From positions 434,001 through 498,000 of the forward strand of contig OW568875.1 of the NCBI GenBank assembly GCA_938743325.2: a stretch of DNA of 64,000 bases, in the 5' to 3' direction. The notes under the pieces were generated by a model. That model did not search any database. It saw only the letters and a program-made list of their open reading frames with translations, and was not told the DNA's origin. Position 1 is the stretch's first letter. Every line of letters begins with the position of its first letter. Source of the stretch: Pycnococcus provasolii (lineage: Eukaryota; Chlorophyta; Pseudoscourfieldiophyceae; Pseudoscourfieldiales; Pycnococcaceae). Shown piece by piece: positions 36,928 through 45,639 of this stretch. The translations under genes were made by a program, and so were the position numbers.

Positions 36928-39900
36928 TTACAAAACATGCGGCGATGGTGGCTCTGTTGTATTCCAAAAGTCCACTTCGAACTTGTCATAATTGCAAGCC
37001 GAAAAACTGTTTTTGCAAATGAATTTGACACAAACATCTGTCGGTTGCTCAAATACGGCGGAATCTTCGCATTTGTTGCCATCGCTGTGTTTACAGCCTC
37101 TTCCAACACACACATAAGACCAAGTCCCTCCAAAACCCATAAACCCGCCTGATGATTTTTTTGATATTTCGCACGCCGATTTGTCTCCGTTGACGATGAA
37201 AACAGATTCACTGTCATACGGCGAAATAACGATTTGAATGTTGTCTGTATGGTCGCCGCCCATGAACTTGTACCGTACGTTTGTCACTGGTCCCTCTGAA
37301 CAGCAAGAATGCGTTGGAGTACTTGTTCCAGCCGAGCCATGAGATGTGCTGAATATGCAGTTAGGTTGGCGCGGCGGCGGTGGATTTGGCGGGGATGGCG
37401 GGTAGGGTGGTGGATTTGGCGAGGATGGTTGGGATGGCGGGTAGGGTGGTGGATTTGGCGAGGATGGCGGAGGTGGCTCGTTCAGCGAAGAGGTGATGTC
37501 ACTATCCGCTATCGCAGGCTCCTCTCCCGCCAGTGTCGTCACGGTTGATGTTGATGTTGTTGTTGTCGTCTTGCACGGCGATGTGACGGAGCTGTCAATG
37601 TTCGTAGAGAGAAGCATTTTCCTGATGGATGTCAGATTTGCACGGCTTGCAACACGAGCTGCGTCATTAACTAGTTCATCAGCTGATTTTCCCAGGTATT
37701 TAAACTGATGGATCTTTTGACCAATTGCTACGGCGAGAGATGAATCTGAGGGTGAGAAAGCCACGCCATATGCAATTCCAGTAAAAGAAATCACCATGCT
37801 GCTCCATTCAAGCACGGAAGAAGAATCGTCGCCACAAGCCAAAGATTTCTTAAACCATATGCGAACTGTATTGTCATCGCTCGCGGATGCGAGACGCGTA
37901 CCGTCCGAACTCCAGGACACGGAGAAGACCCAATAGGTGTGTCCTTGCAGCACGCGCTCCGTCGCGCCCGTCGATAACGACCATATGCGGATTGTATTGT
38001 CATCGCTCGCGGATGCGAGACGCGTACCGTCCGGACTCCATGCCACGGAGTAGAAATAAGTGTCATAAAAGTTTTGTCCTTCCAGCACGCGCTCCGTCTC
38101 GCCCGTCGATAACGACCATATGCGAACCGTATTGTCATCGCTCGCGGATGCGAGACGCGTACCGTCCGGACTCCATGCCACGGAGTTGACAGCAGAGGTG
38201 TGTCCTTGCAGCACGCGCTCCGTCTCGCCCGTCGATGTCGACCATATGCGAACTGTATAGTCCATGCTCGCAGATGCGAGACGCGTACCGTCCGGACTCC
38301 ATGACACGGAGTAGACAGTCGCGGCGTGTCCTTCCAGTACGCGCTCCATCTCGCCCGTCGATGACGACCATATGCGAACCGTATTGTCATTGCTCGCGGA
38401 TGCGAGACGCGTACCGTCCGGACTCCATGACACGGAGAAGACCCTATCGGTGTGTCCTTTCAGTACGCGCTCCGTCGCGCCCGTCGATAACGACCATATG
38501 CGGATTGTATTGTCCGAGCTCGCGGATGCGAGACGCGTACCGTCCGGACTCCATGACACGGACCTAACATCAGAGGTGTGTCCTTCCAGCACGCGCTCCG
38601 TCTCGCCCGTCGATAACGACCATATGCGAACCGTATTGTCCATGCTCGCGGATGCGAGACGCGTACCGTCCGGACTCCATGACACGGAGTAGACAGTCGC
38701 GGCGTGTCCTTTCAGTACGCGCTCCATCTCGCCCGTCGATGACGACCACATGCGAGCCGTATCGTCCGATGCGGATGCGAGACGCGTACCGTCTGGACTC
38801 CATGACACGGAATTGACATAAGAGGTGTGTCCTAGCACGCGCTCCGTCTCGCCCGTCGATGACGACCATATGCGAACTGTATTGTCCGATGCGGATGCGA
38901 GACGCATACCGTCTGGACTCCATGACACGGAATTGACATAAGAGGTGTGTCCTTCCAGCACGCGCTCCGTCTCGCCCGTCGATGACGACCATATGCGGAT
39001 TGTATTGTCCCAGCTCGCGGATGCGAGACGCGTACCGTCCGGACTCCATGACACGGACCTAACATCAGAGGTGTGTCCTTCCAGCACGCGCTCCGTCTCG
39101 CCCGTCGATAACGACCATATGCGAACCGTATTGTCATTGCTCGCGGATGCGAGACGCGTGCCGTCTGGACTCCATGTCACGGAGTTGACAGCATAGGTGT
39201 GTCCTACCAGCACGCGCTCCGTCTCGCCCGTCGATGACGACCATATGCGAATCGTATTGTCATATTTCATGGATGATGCAAGACGCGTACCGTCTGGACT
39301 CCATGACACGGAATTGACATAAGAAGAGGTGTGTCCTTCCAGCACGCGCTCCGTCTCGCCCGTCGATGACGACCATATGCGAACCGTATTGTCCTTGCTC
39401 GTGGATGCGAGACGCGTACCGTCCGGACTCCATGACACGGTGTAGACCCAATCGGCGTGTCCATCGTATCTCACAAGCTCCGTACCAGCTTGCTGATCTG
39501 CCAGCGTTTCAATCAACGTTTCGTAGGCTTGAGCGTCGTCCGTGCCACCGTCTGTATTGCCAGCAATCGTAAGTGCTGCCTGACCAAATCTGAGACGGTC
39601 GTAAAATAATTGTTTTTTATCAGTCGCATATGAGCGAGCGAGCTGCACAAGCGTGCGGTTCACCTCTTCAAGAGCTTGTATCTGAGCCGCTCGCGCATTC
39701 GCCGCCTCGACGTTCGCAAGTTGCTCTGCATTGAGTGCACGACTAAGCTGGCTCGTTGCATTTTTCTCCGCCAAACGCGCATTCGCCGCCTCAACATTTG
39801 CAAGTTGCTCTGCATTGAGTGCCCGGTTGAGCTGATCCGTTGCATTCTTCTCCGCCAAACGCGCATTCGCCGCCTCGGCGTTCGCAGTTTTCTCCGCCAC

Positions 39901-40962
39901 ACGCGCGTTCTCCGCAAACGCAATGGCAACCACCATGCCGATGAGTGCTCCGATGAATAATAAGGACATCGCTGCGCCGATCGCCAAGCCTCTCAGCCTG
40001 CTTGCGCGCGCCGAGCGTTCAATCATTTTCTTCATTTCCTCAGTGGGCTGCGGCTCGCGCCCTTCCTTCTCCGCCACACCAAGCCAGCCTTGCGCAGCCT
40101 TAAGCTCCTTACCGTAGAGAAGCTTCGATTCATCGGCGGCAAGCGCAAGCAAACGCGCGTGCTCCTTCTGGTACGGCAGGTCGGCGCTCACGAAGTCAAT
40201 CACCATTTTCATCACACCGTCCTCGCCTTTGTTCGCATAGTCGTCATCCTTACACATGCAGAAGTTGACGTTGCTGACACGCTCCAAGCACTTCGCGAGC
40301 TTCGCGTCGTCGAACGGGTCAGACCCATCCGCAGAGCCCCAGTTGGCGTTGGCGAACGCGCTTAGAGGCTGGTTGGCGCCAGCCTCGGGCGGCGGTTTGT
40401 CGCTCCACAGCTGTCTTGCGCCGTGGTCTGCGGACGTAATGATGTCAAGCGCCGTCTTCTCGAGCACGACGTATATGATAGGCTTTCCCAACCTCTGTGC
40501 CATAGCGACCTCTTGCAGGCAGTTGAACGAGTGAAGGTATGGCACATCCACGAGGCACACCACCTTACCCGCGTCGCGTATGCCATCCTCGATCTCCTTG
40601 CGCCACGCCACGGGCCCTTTCGCCTGCAAGTCAAGGTAGTCGCACCACGCGCGGTAGTTGGGACCGCCTTTCGCCTCCGGCCGGGTAAGCCATTCGTTGA
40701 TGGCCCACTTGCGTTTGGTTAGCTTCTCATCCTTCCCTCTCCAGCAGTGGCTGAAGAATATATCGTTCGCGCGTCCTGCACCGAGCTGCTCGCGACGCTT
40801 CGCCTCCTCAATCTTGAACGAGTCGAAGTCGAACTTCGCGATGGACTCGCGACGCGCGAGGTACTCCTGCTCCAGGAGTGCGTTCTTCTCGTACTCTCCT
40901 CTGGCTTGTGGCTGCTCCGCCGCCACGTCTGCGTGCGGGACGACTTGCACGGCGATTCCCAT
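36928..40962 (-). CDS. TIR - transmembrane - coiled coil - double WD40 propeller receptor-like protein
   Basis: Single-exon 1,344-residue protein. Residues about 66-175 form a TIR domain: NDIFFSHCWRGKDE (box 1), RAWCDYLDLQAKGPVAWRKE, VVCLVDVPYLHSFNCLQEVA, RLGKPIIYVV. Glu151 in NCLQEVA sits where catalytic TIR NADases such as SARM1 have their Glu. A transmembrane helix (about 328-350, AIGAAMSLLFIGALIGMVVAIAF) is followed by a 29-residue-period coiled coil (ALNAEQLANVEAANARLAEK). Then come 13 nearly identical WD40 repeats (about 499-1060; SVSWSPDGTRLASAS, RIWSSSTGETERVL) plus a degenerate 14th, matching two seven-blade propellers. A Thr tract, an extensin-like Pro-rich spacer and a Cys-rich C-terminal domain (about 1200-1344) follow. 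The architecture suggests a signalling or self/non-self receptor. Function is inference. Confidence 0.88.
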   Translation of the reverse strand: MGIAVQVVPHADVAAEQPQARGEYEKNALLEQEYLARRESIAKFDFDSFKIEEAKRREQLGAGRANDIFFSHCWRGKDEKLTKRKWAINEWLTRPEAKGGPNYRAWCDYLDLQAKGPVAWRKEIEDGIRDAGKVVCLVDVPYLHSFNCLQEVAMAQRLGKPIIYVVLEKTALDIITSADHGARQLWSDKPPPEAGANQPLSAFANANWGSADGSDPFDDAKLAKCLERVSNVNFCMCKDDDYANKGEDGVMKMVIDFVSADLPYQKEHARLLALAADESKLLYGKELKAAQGWLGVAEKEGREPQPTEEMKKMIERSARASRLRGLAIGAAMSLLFIGALIGMVVAIAFAENARVAEKTANAEAANARLAEKNATDQLNRALNAEQLANVEAANARLAEKNATSQLSRALNAEQLANVEAANARAAQIQALEEVNRTLVQLARSYATDKKQLFYDRLRFGQAALTIAGNTDGGTDDAQAYETLIETLADQQAGTELVRYDGHADWVYTVSWSPDGTRLASTSKDNTVRIWSSSTGETERVLEGHTSSYVNSVSWSPDGTRLASSMKYDNTIRIWSSSTGETERVLVGHTYAVNSVTWSPDGTRLASASNDNTVRIWSLSTGETERVLEGHTSDVRSVSWSPDGTRLASASWDNTIRIWSSSTGETERVLEGHTSYVNSVSWSPDGMRLASASDNTVRIWSSSTGETERVLGHTSYVNSVSWSPDGTRLASASDDTARMWSSSTGEMERVLKGHAATVYSVSWSPDGTRLASASMDNTVRIWSLSTGETERVLEGHTSDVRSVSWSPDGTRLASASSDNTIRIWSLSTGATERVLKGHTDRVFSVSWSPDGTRLASASNDNTVRIWSSSTGEMERVLEGHAATVYSVSWSPDGTRLASASMDYTVRIWSTSTGETERVLQGHTSAVNSVAWSPDGTRLASASDDNTVRIWSLSTGETERVLEGQNFYDTYFYSVAWSPDGTRLASASDDNTIRIWSLSTGATERVLQGHTYWVFSVSWSSDGTRLASASDDNTVRIWFKKSLACGDDSSSVLEWSSMVISFTGIAYGVAFSPSDSSLAVAIGQKIHQFKYLGKSADELVNDAARVASRANLTSIRKMLLSTNIDSSVTSPCKTTTTTSTSTVTTLAGEEPAIADSDITSSLNEPPPPSSPNPPPYPPSQPSSPNPPPYPPSPPNPPPPRQPNCIFSTSHGSAGTSTPTHSCCSEGPVTNVRYKFMGGDHTDNIQIVISPYDSESVFIVNGDKSACEISKKSSGGFMGFGGTWSYVCVGRGCKHSDGNKCEDSAVFEQPTDVCVKFICKNSFSACNYDKFEVDFWNTTEPPSPHVL
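37830..39470. repeat. Array of 13 near-identical 126-nt WD40-coding repeats
   Basis: Blocks with a period of about 126 nt and shared strings such as GATGCGAGACGCGTACCGTC, varying mainly in the blade-loop codons. The near-identity at DNA level indicates recent expansion or ongoing gene conversion. It lies wholly inside the TIR-WD40 coding sequence. Confidence 0.93.
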
Positions 40963-41221
40963 CTTCCCGGTGTGCAGAAGCGCAACCGGTGATGGGTGGC
41001 GGGTGCAAGGCGCGAGTTCAGTTCAGTTCAAAGAAAGAAAAAGAAAGAAAATCGTAACAAATACCGGGTACCGAACCGAGCACATGGAGGTGAAAACAAT
41101 TTTTTTTTTCAGTTCAGTTCAGGCGCAAGGTGTCCAATCCCCCGATCAAGCAAGTCCGCTATTCGGTGAATCGGTGGTGGTTCCCAGCCTCTACTACCGG
41201 CCTCTTTTACCAGGCTTTGTA

Positions 41222-41435
41222 TTGCAAACTTCAACCGACCATGTCCTGGGGAGGGTTTTTCGGGAAAACTTTTCGGGGAGAATTCTGTCACGAATCAGAG
41301 AGAATTTTTCTGAAAGTGAGAGTTTTCAGGAAGAAATTGGAGGGGAATTCGGAGAGAAGTTTTCGCTATTTGAGAGATCTTGGGGAGAATTTTGGAGAAA
41401 AAAAGCCCCAGGACATGGTCGGTTGAAGTTTGCAA
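41222..41435. mobile_element. 214-bp MITE with 30-bp perfect terminal inverted repeats
   Basis: The ends 41222-41251 and 41406-41435 are exact reverse complements, starting TTGCAAACTTCAACCGACCA. The element is flanked on both sides by TA (41220-41221 and 41436-41437). A TA duplication and short perfect inverted repeats fit a Tc1/mariner-type (Stowaway-like) miniature element. The interior is GA-rich with GGGAGAATT repeats and codes for nothing. Confidence 0.75.
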
Positions 41436-41610
41436 TAACCAGTCGCCAATTACCAAATTTTCCAATTACCGCTTCCGGTTACCGGTCTCGTAGAAGGAGC
41501 CAACCTCCGTCAAAAAACCAGTCTCGTCTTTTACCAGTTTCGTTTCCATGGGAAAGGCAGAACAAAAGTGAAGAAGCCAAAAAAAGATGGAGGTGCGCCG
41601 CCACGTCGCC

Positions 41611-41665
41611 AAGACCCATCGTACACGCTCCCGCAGGGAGCGTGCATGATGGATTGATGGGTCTT
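41611..41665. other. Nested hairpin-forming inverted repeat
   Basis: The outer arms AAGACCCATC (41611-41620) and GATGGGTCTT (41656-41665) enclose the inner arms CACGCTCCC and GGGAGCGTG with a GCA loop. It could be a structured RNA or an extruding cruciform. No transcript evidence. Confidence 0.5.
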
Positions 41666-41969
41666 CCGACCTGGCGCACACGCCTGCCGTCTTTGGCTTA
41701 GATCATCGTCCCGATTATGCTGGTCGAGAGCAAACATCGGGCAAGCAGCTTATTGCCCAGGCTTGCACGAAGCTACGAAAACCAAAATTCCCTCGCAGAG
41801 TTGCAGCCAAAGCGCGTTGCGCGTTGCTTCAAGGATCTTCGTGAGTCTCCGGTCGATTTTGGTGCCTTCTTGATGCTCCTTTCTCAGCTTTTCGTTTACC
41901 TTTTTACTAAGTAGGATGTTGTCTGAAAAATCCAAAAAATCGAAAAATCCACGGACTTGGCCCATGGCG

Positions 41970-43075
41970 AAAAAGGGGAGAAAATTGCAAGAATTTCTCA
42001 CGCGCGACTCGCCTCGCATTCCTCGCATCTCACAACGGCGACGCACAGTGGCATGCGCGAGAAATTCACACCGGGCAACCGCGAGGCACAACGCAGAGAC
42101 GGCGACGCAAGTGGTCCGTCACACAGCGGAATTTCTCGCACAACGGAGAAACGCAACCTCCGCCTTGCCGTAACGTGCAGCCGCCTCGCCCCTCAACTCC
42201 TCAAGCCTCGAAGTGCGACCACTTCCCAGGTCCCTCGACACCAGCCATCGACGTCGCCATCCCGACGGCCATCGCTCACGCCGGTGCGTCTCCCACTCGT
42301 CTTGTCCATCCGTGCGGTGACGGCAGCAAGCAAGCTCCGAAGCTCGCCTGTCTTGTGGTGCGTGCGCGTGGCTCAGCATAGCGCAGCGGTGCGTGCGGCC
42401 GTGCGCGTGACTCGGCACAGCGCAGTGGTGGTGCGAAGAAGACGTGCTGTGCAAGTAGTGTGCGTGCTGTGCAAGGCTTCGCTCTAAACAAACAAGGCGG
42501 GAGCATTCAGGTAGACCAAGGCGGTTCTTCTTCTGCGGTTCTGCCTGCCTTGTCGATCGCAAGCACGAGCTTGCTGCTCCTTGTTTGAGCTCGCCTCACT
42601 GAAGGTAGGTGCGTGCATAAAGTGCTTTGCGTTTGGTTTGTGGGGCGCCATATTGTTACTTTTGTTTGACTTCAACGCGCACGCACGAAAAGGAATGTGT
42701 CGCGTTATTGGTGGTGGTGGCGGTGGTGTTCATGACTACGTGTGAGTTGTGAGCGAAGTGTTGGATGCACTCCCCCGTTGTTACAAATGTCTTCCTCCAG
42801 ACAGGTGCTTCTTAGAGGAGGGCTGCATGACAATGACTTCCTGTGACTAAACAAAAGTTGACGTTATCCACCATGCGACACAAAATACATGCTACACGAA
42901 CAGATACAGAAGATGTGCTGCGAGTTTTCTTCAGGGTTTAGGCGTGGAGGTGTGACAAGAATACATGCCAAAACACATGTTGCGTTCACGCAAATCTGCA
43001 AACTGATCTTGATAACGACGACATGCCTTGTGTGCGTTGAAGGAGCGTGCTATAATAGTCATTTCTGGTGCTCGT
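41970..43075. repeat. Segmental duplication, copy 1 (promoter, 5' UTR and signal peptide)
   Basis: About 1.1 kb nearly identical to 47012-48095 in the same orientation, 5.04 kb away. It covers non-coding upstream DNA plus the first 55 or so codons (MLHEQIQKMCCEFSSGF onward) of the two downstream genes, then the copies diverge. Differences are single bases and small indels. Confidence 0.9.
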
Positions 43076-44328
43076 CTGGGGACGAACGTTGTAGTTCGTC
43101 AAGCAACGAAGGTTCGAATACGTGCTGTACATATAGCTCCGAGTGCGGCAATCAGTGCAGGTCAGGGTGCCCGGACTCTTATCGCGGCGACGGCGATTGC
43201 GACAGTGCATGCAACTACAGCGTGTGCAACTACGACAACGGCGACTGCAGTCCGAGTCCCCCACCACCACCGCTGACGTACTCGTACACCACAGGCTCGT
43301 GGGGGTCCTGCTCGGCGTCTTGCGGAGGAGGCACCCAAACGCGCTCCGTGACGTGCAAACGCTCGGACGGCCAGAGTGTATCGGACTCGTCCTGCTCGGG
43401 CTCGAAGCCGTCGACATCGCAGTCGTGCAACACGCAGGCTTGTGCCACGTACTCGTACACCACAGGCTCGTGGGGGTCCTGCTCGGCGTCTTGCGGAGGA
43501 GGCACCCAAACGCGCTCCGTGACGTGCAAACGCTCGGACGGCCAGAGTGTATCGGACTCGTCCTGCTCGGGCTCGAAGCCGTCGACATCGCAGTCGTGCA
43601 ACACGCAGGCTTGTGCCACGTACTCGTACACCACAGGCTCGTGGGGGTCCTGCTCGGCGTCTTGCGGAGGAGGCACCCAAACGCGCTCCGTGACGTGCAA
43701 ACGCTCGGACGGCCAGAGTGTATCGGACTCGTCCTGCTCGGGCTCGAAGCCGTCGACATCGCAGTCGTGCAACACGCAGGCTTGTGCCACGTACTCGTAC
43801 ACCACAGGCTCGTGGGGGTCCTGCTCGGCGTCTTGCGGAGGAGGCACCCAAACGCGCTCCGTGACGTGCAAACGCTCGGACGGCCAGAGTGTATCGGACT
43901 CGTCCTGCTCGGGCTCGAAGCCGTCGACATCGCAGTCGTGCAACACGCAGGCTTGTACTACACCGTCAACCACCGCTGCGCGAACGACGACAAAAGCTCC
44001 TGCGAAAGAAGCACCCACGACTTCGTACACTTATGCGTTTTCCGAAGGATCTTATGGCTCGTGTTCCCAAGCGTGTGGAGGTGGCACACGTTCCCGGACA
44101 GTAACGTGCTTACGTTCAGATGGACAATCAGTGGCAGACACGATGTGCTCTAAGACGAAGCCTTCAACTTCCGAGATTTGCAACGATCAGCCGTGCTCCA
44201 GCGGAACCGTCGGAGTCAACAAGGCAGTGCAAAAGACATCATCGGCCCCTGCGTCGAAGCTTGCTCAAGTGCTTCGTGCCATCACCACCATCGCAGTCCT
44301 TAACCTTGCCCCACTGGCCATGTATTAG
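42889..44328 (+). CDS. Secreted or anchored LNR/thrombospondin type-1 repeat protein
   Basis: Protein of 479 residues. A hydrophobic segment near residue 30-48 (ICKLILITTTCLVCVEG) acts as signal peptide or anchor. A Lin12/Notch repeat follows (GCPDSYRGDGDCDSACNYSV, CNYDNGDC), then a short Pro spacer. Next are four identical 57-residue thrombospondin type-1 repeats (SWGSCSASCGGGTQTRSVTC), then a Thr/Ala/Pro linker, then a fifth, divergent TSP1 repeat (SYGSCSQACGGGTRSRTVTC). The C-terminal SKLAQVLRAITTIAVLNLAPLAMY is hydrophobic and ends the protein, consistent with a GPI-anchor signal. TSP1 repeats are adhesion modules, so a surface adhesin is likely. The 5' end is shared with the lipase-SAM gene through the segmental duplication. 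Confidence 0.85.
   Translation: MLHEQIQKMCCEFSSGFRRGGVTRIHAKTHVAFTQICKLILITTTCLVCVEGACYNSHFWCSSGDERCSSSSNEGSNTCCTYSSECGNQCRSGCPDSYRGDGDCDSACNYSVCNYDNGDCSPSPPPPPLTYSYTTGSWGSCSASCGGGTQTRSVTCKRSDGQSVSDSSCSGSKPSTSQSCNTQACATYSYTTGSWGSCSASCGGGTQTRSVTCKRSDGQSVSDSSCSGSKPSTSQSCNTQACATYSYTTGSWGSCSASCGGGTQTRSVTCKRSDGQSVSDSSCSGSKPSTSQSCNTQACATYSYTTGSWGSCSASCGGGTQTRSVTCKRSDGQSVSDSSCSGSKPSTSQSCNTQACTTPSTTAARTTTKAPAKEAPTTSYTYAFSEGSYGSCSQACGGGTRSRTVTCLRSDGQSVADTMCSKTKPSTSEICNDQPCSSGTVGVNKAVQKTSSAPASKLAQVLRAITTIAVLNLAPLAMY
43278..43961. repeat. Four identical 171-bp tandem repeats encoding TSP1
   Basis: Units begin at 43278, 43449, 43620 and 43791 (GTACTCGTACACCACAGGCT). No differences between copies were seen. 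Being a multiple of three without stops, the array leaves long open frames on both strands; only the plus-strand TSP1 frame is real. Confidence 0.97.
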
Positions 44329-44832
44329 TGGAACGGCCAACGAATCAAATCAAATCGAGAAATCCAAACCGTCAAACAAGAATGAAGGGATGCCTATGTG
44401 CGGCTGCTGGGCGATCCGGAATATGCCGAGGATGTGGCTCGCGAATGACTGCAAGGAGGAGGCCATGGGAGGGGGAACCAGCCGATTTTGCCGGCCTATG
44501 TGTGAGAGGCAGCCGGGGCGTGCGTTCCCTTCTTCTTTCTTGTGAAAGACCCCTCTCGCAGAGAAAAGTAAAGAAAAGAATAAAGGGCTGATAGTATTCG
44601 ACTCTCATAAATATATAAATAAAGATACTGTTCATGTAATTGGGGACTTTTGGGTGTAATATTTGTGTGGTGGACTGGTGGATTCGTCGAGCTTCTGGTT
44701 GGGCACCGGGCTCGAGAAAAAGAAGGCACAGAGTATATCGATGAGACGGTGCTGGCGAATTACAACAAATTTTATTCGCTGAGCATGTAACCCATTCATC
44801 TACCCATAGTATCCAATGCCGCCGTCGCTTGT
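44329..44832. other. Tail-to-tail intergenic region
   Basis: About 500 bp between the TSP1 gene and the SAM exon. A/T-rich around 44580-44640. No gene or telomere-like tract seen. Confidence 0.5.
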
Positions 44833-45414
44833 TCATTCCTTCCCCGTGCTGCTCGCATTGAACTTCTCCACCTCCCTCAAAATCTTCTTGGCCACAAATG
44901 GTTTGATTTTAAAGTCGTCGCCGGCTAGTTGCTCCTCTGTCATAATTTTAAGATCGGATCCTTGAACCTTGTTCTCTATGAAAGGCGTTGCGTCAATCTC
45001 GAGCGACTCTATAAAATTCACGACGTTGTTGACGTTCCATGCATCCATGGAAAGCCCAGTGTGGAATGATATGCGTTTATTCCTATCCTCAACAGGAACA
45101 CCAATGACCGTTGGAGGTGGCTGTGATGCCGAAGTTGTATGCGCTGCGACTTGTTCCGCGCCCTTCTGTGGAAGAGGTGATTTTTTCTCACCATCAGATT
45201 CGATTTTAGCATCCGATTTTCTTTTCGTCCGTTGTACTTTTGCCTCAATTTGACCCATTCTGATTTCGTCTTTTTTGGCATCTAAAAGCCTTTTGATCTG
45301 ACGACCAACCCATGAGAACTTTCGGACCCACCAGGTCTTGCTTTTAACTTGGATTTCTTTAATGTCGTCAAGAGTAAGGGTAGATGTAGTACCATGATGA
45401 GCCAAAACAAACTA
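44833..45414 (-). CDS. SAM-domain coding exon, no ATG of its own
   Basis: Open frame of about 190 codons ending at 44833. It begins after a stop and a TATAG acceptor-like site near 45415, and the first in-frame ATG is well inside (RMGQIEAK), so it is probably a downstream exon. The N-terminal part is basic and helical (WWVRKFSWVGRQIKRLLDAKK). The last 65 residues are a sterile alpha motif (WNVNNVVNFIESLEIDATPF, VQGSDLKIMTEEQL, IKPFVAKKILREVEKF). It is closely related to the SAM domain of the lipase-SAM protein (WNNDNVAHFIESLDIDPTTF). The same-strand fragment at 45637-46056 may be its upstream exon. Confidence 0.65.
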
Positions 45415-45623
45415 TAACGAGACCAAATAACCAAACCAAAAGATATCATCCAAGAACCTTATCAACAAAGATATCAACAAAGGTCTTGTCCAAGTATAAA
45501 ACCAAACCATGTATGGCCCAATCTCAGGACGGTAGAGACACCGTTCAAGAGTGGGTCCATAAACAAAAAGAAAGAAACCAAGAAAAGAAAAGGAAAGAAA
45601 ACCCAAAGAAACCAAAGAAAAGA

Positions 45624-45639
45624 GTTAGGGTTAGGGTTA
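45624..45639. repeat. Short TTAGGG tract within the split SAM gene
   Basis: AGTTAGGGTTAGGGTTAA directly abuts the end of the upstream open frame (stop codon in the reverse complement of GGTTAA). It lies between the two halves of the apparently split gene. Confidence 0.85.

Larger units (their letters stand above)
40963..42888. other. Large intergenic region with MITE, hairpin and duplicated cassette
   Basis: Separates the divergent TIR-WD40 and TSP1 genes. It contains GTTCAG/GAAA simple sequence (41015-41120), a MITE-like element (41222-41435), a nested hairpin (41611-41665), and from about 41970 the left copy of a 1.1-kb segmental duplication. No protein gene is supported. Confidence 0.6.

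Noticed and set aside
37791-39464. Antisense and shifted open frames across the WD40 array
   Set aside because: Shadows of the repeated WD40 coding sequence; the real frame is the minus-strand 36928-40962.
41957-42487. ORFs of about 150-180 codons in the duplicated non-coding cassette (also 46852-47518)
   Set aside because: The two copies differ by indels that shift frames and no frame has a recognisable domain; the segment is better read as promoter/5' UTR.
42986-44030. Long open frames on the minus strand and in another plus frame across the TSP1 region
   Set aside because: They arise because a stop-free 171-bp unit is repeated four times; they carry no domain and mirror the TSP1 frame.
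45412-45615. 67-codon hydrophobic minus-strand ORF between the two halves of the split SAM gene
   Set aside because: Its hydrophobicity comes from a pyrimidine-rich run that looks like an intron tract; it is out of frame with the SAM exon as placed.
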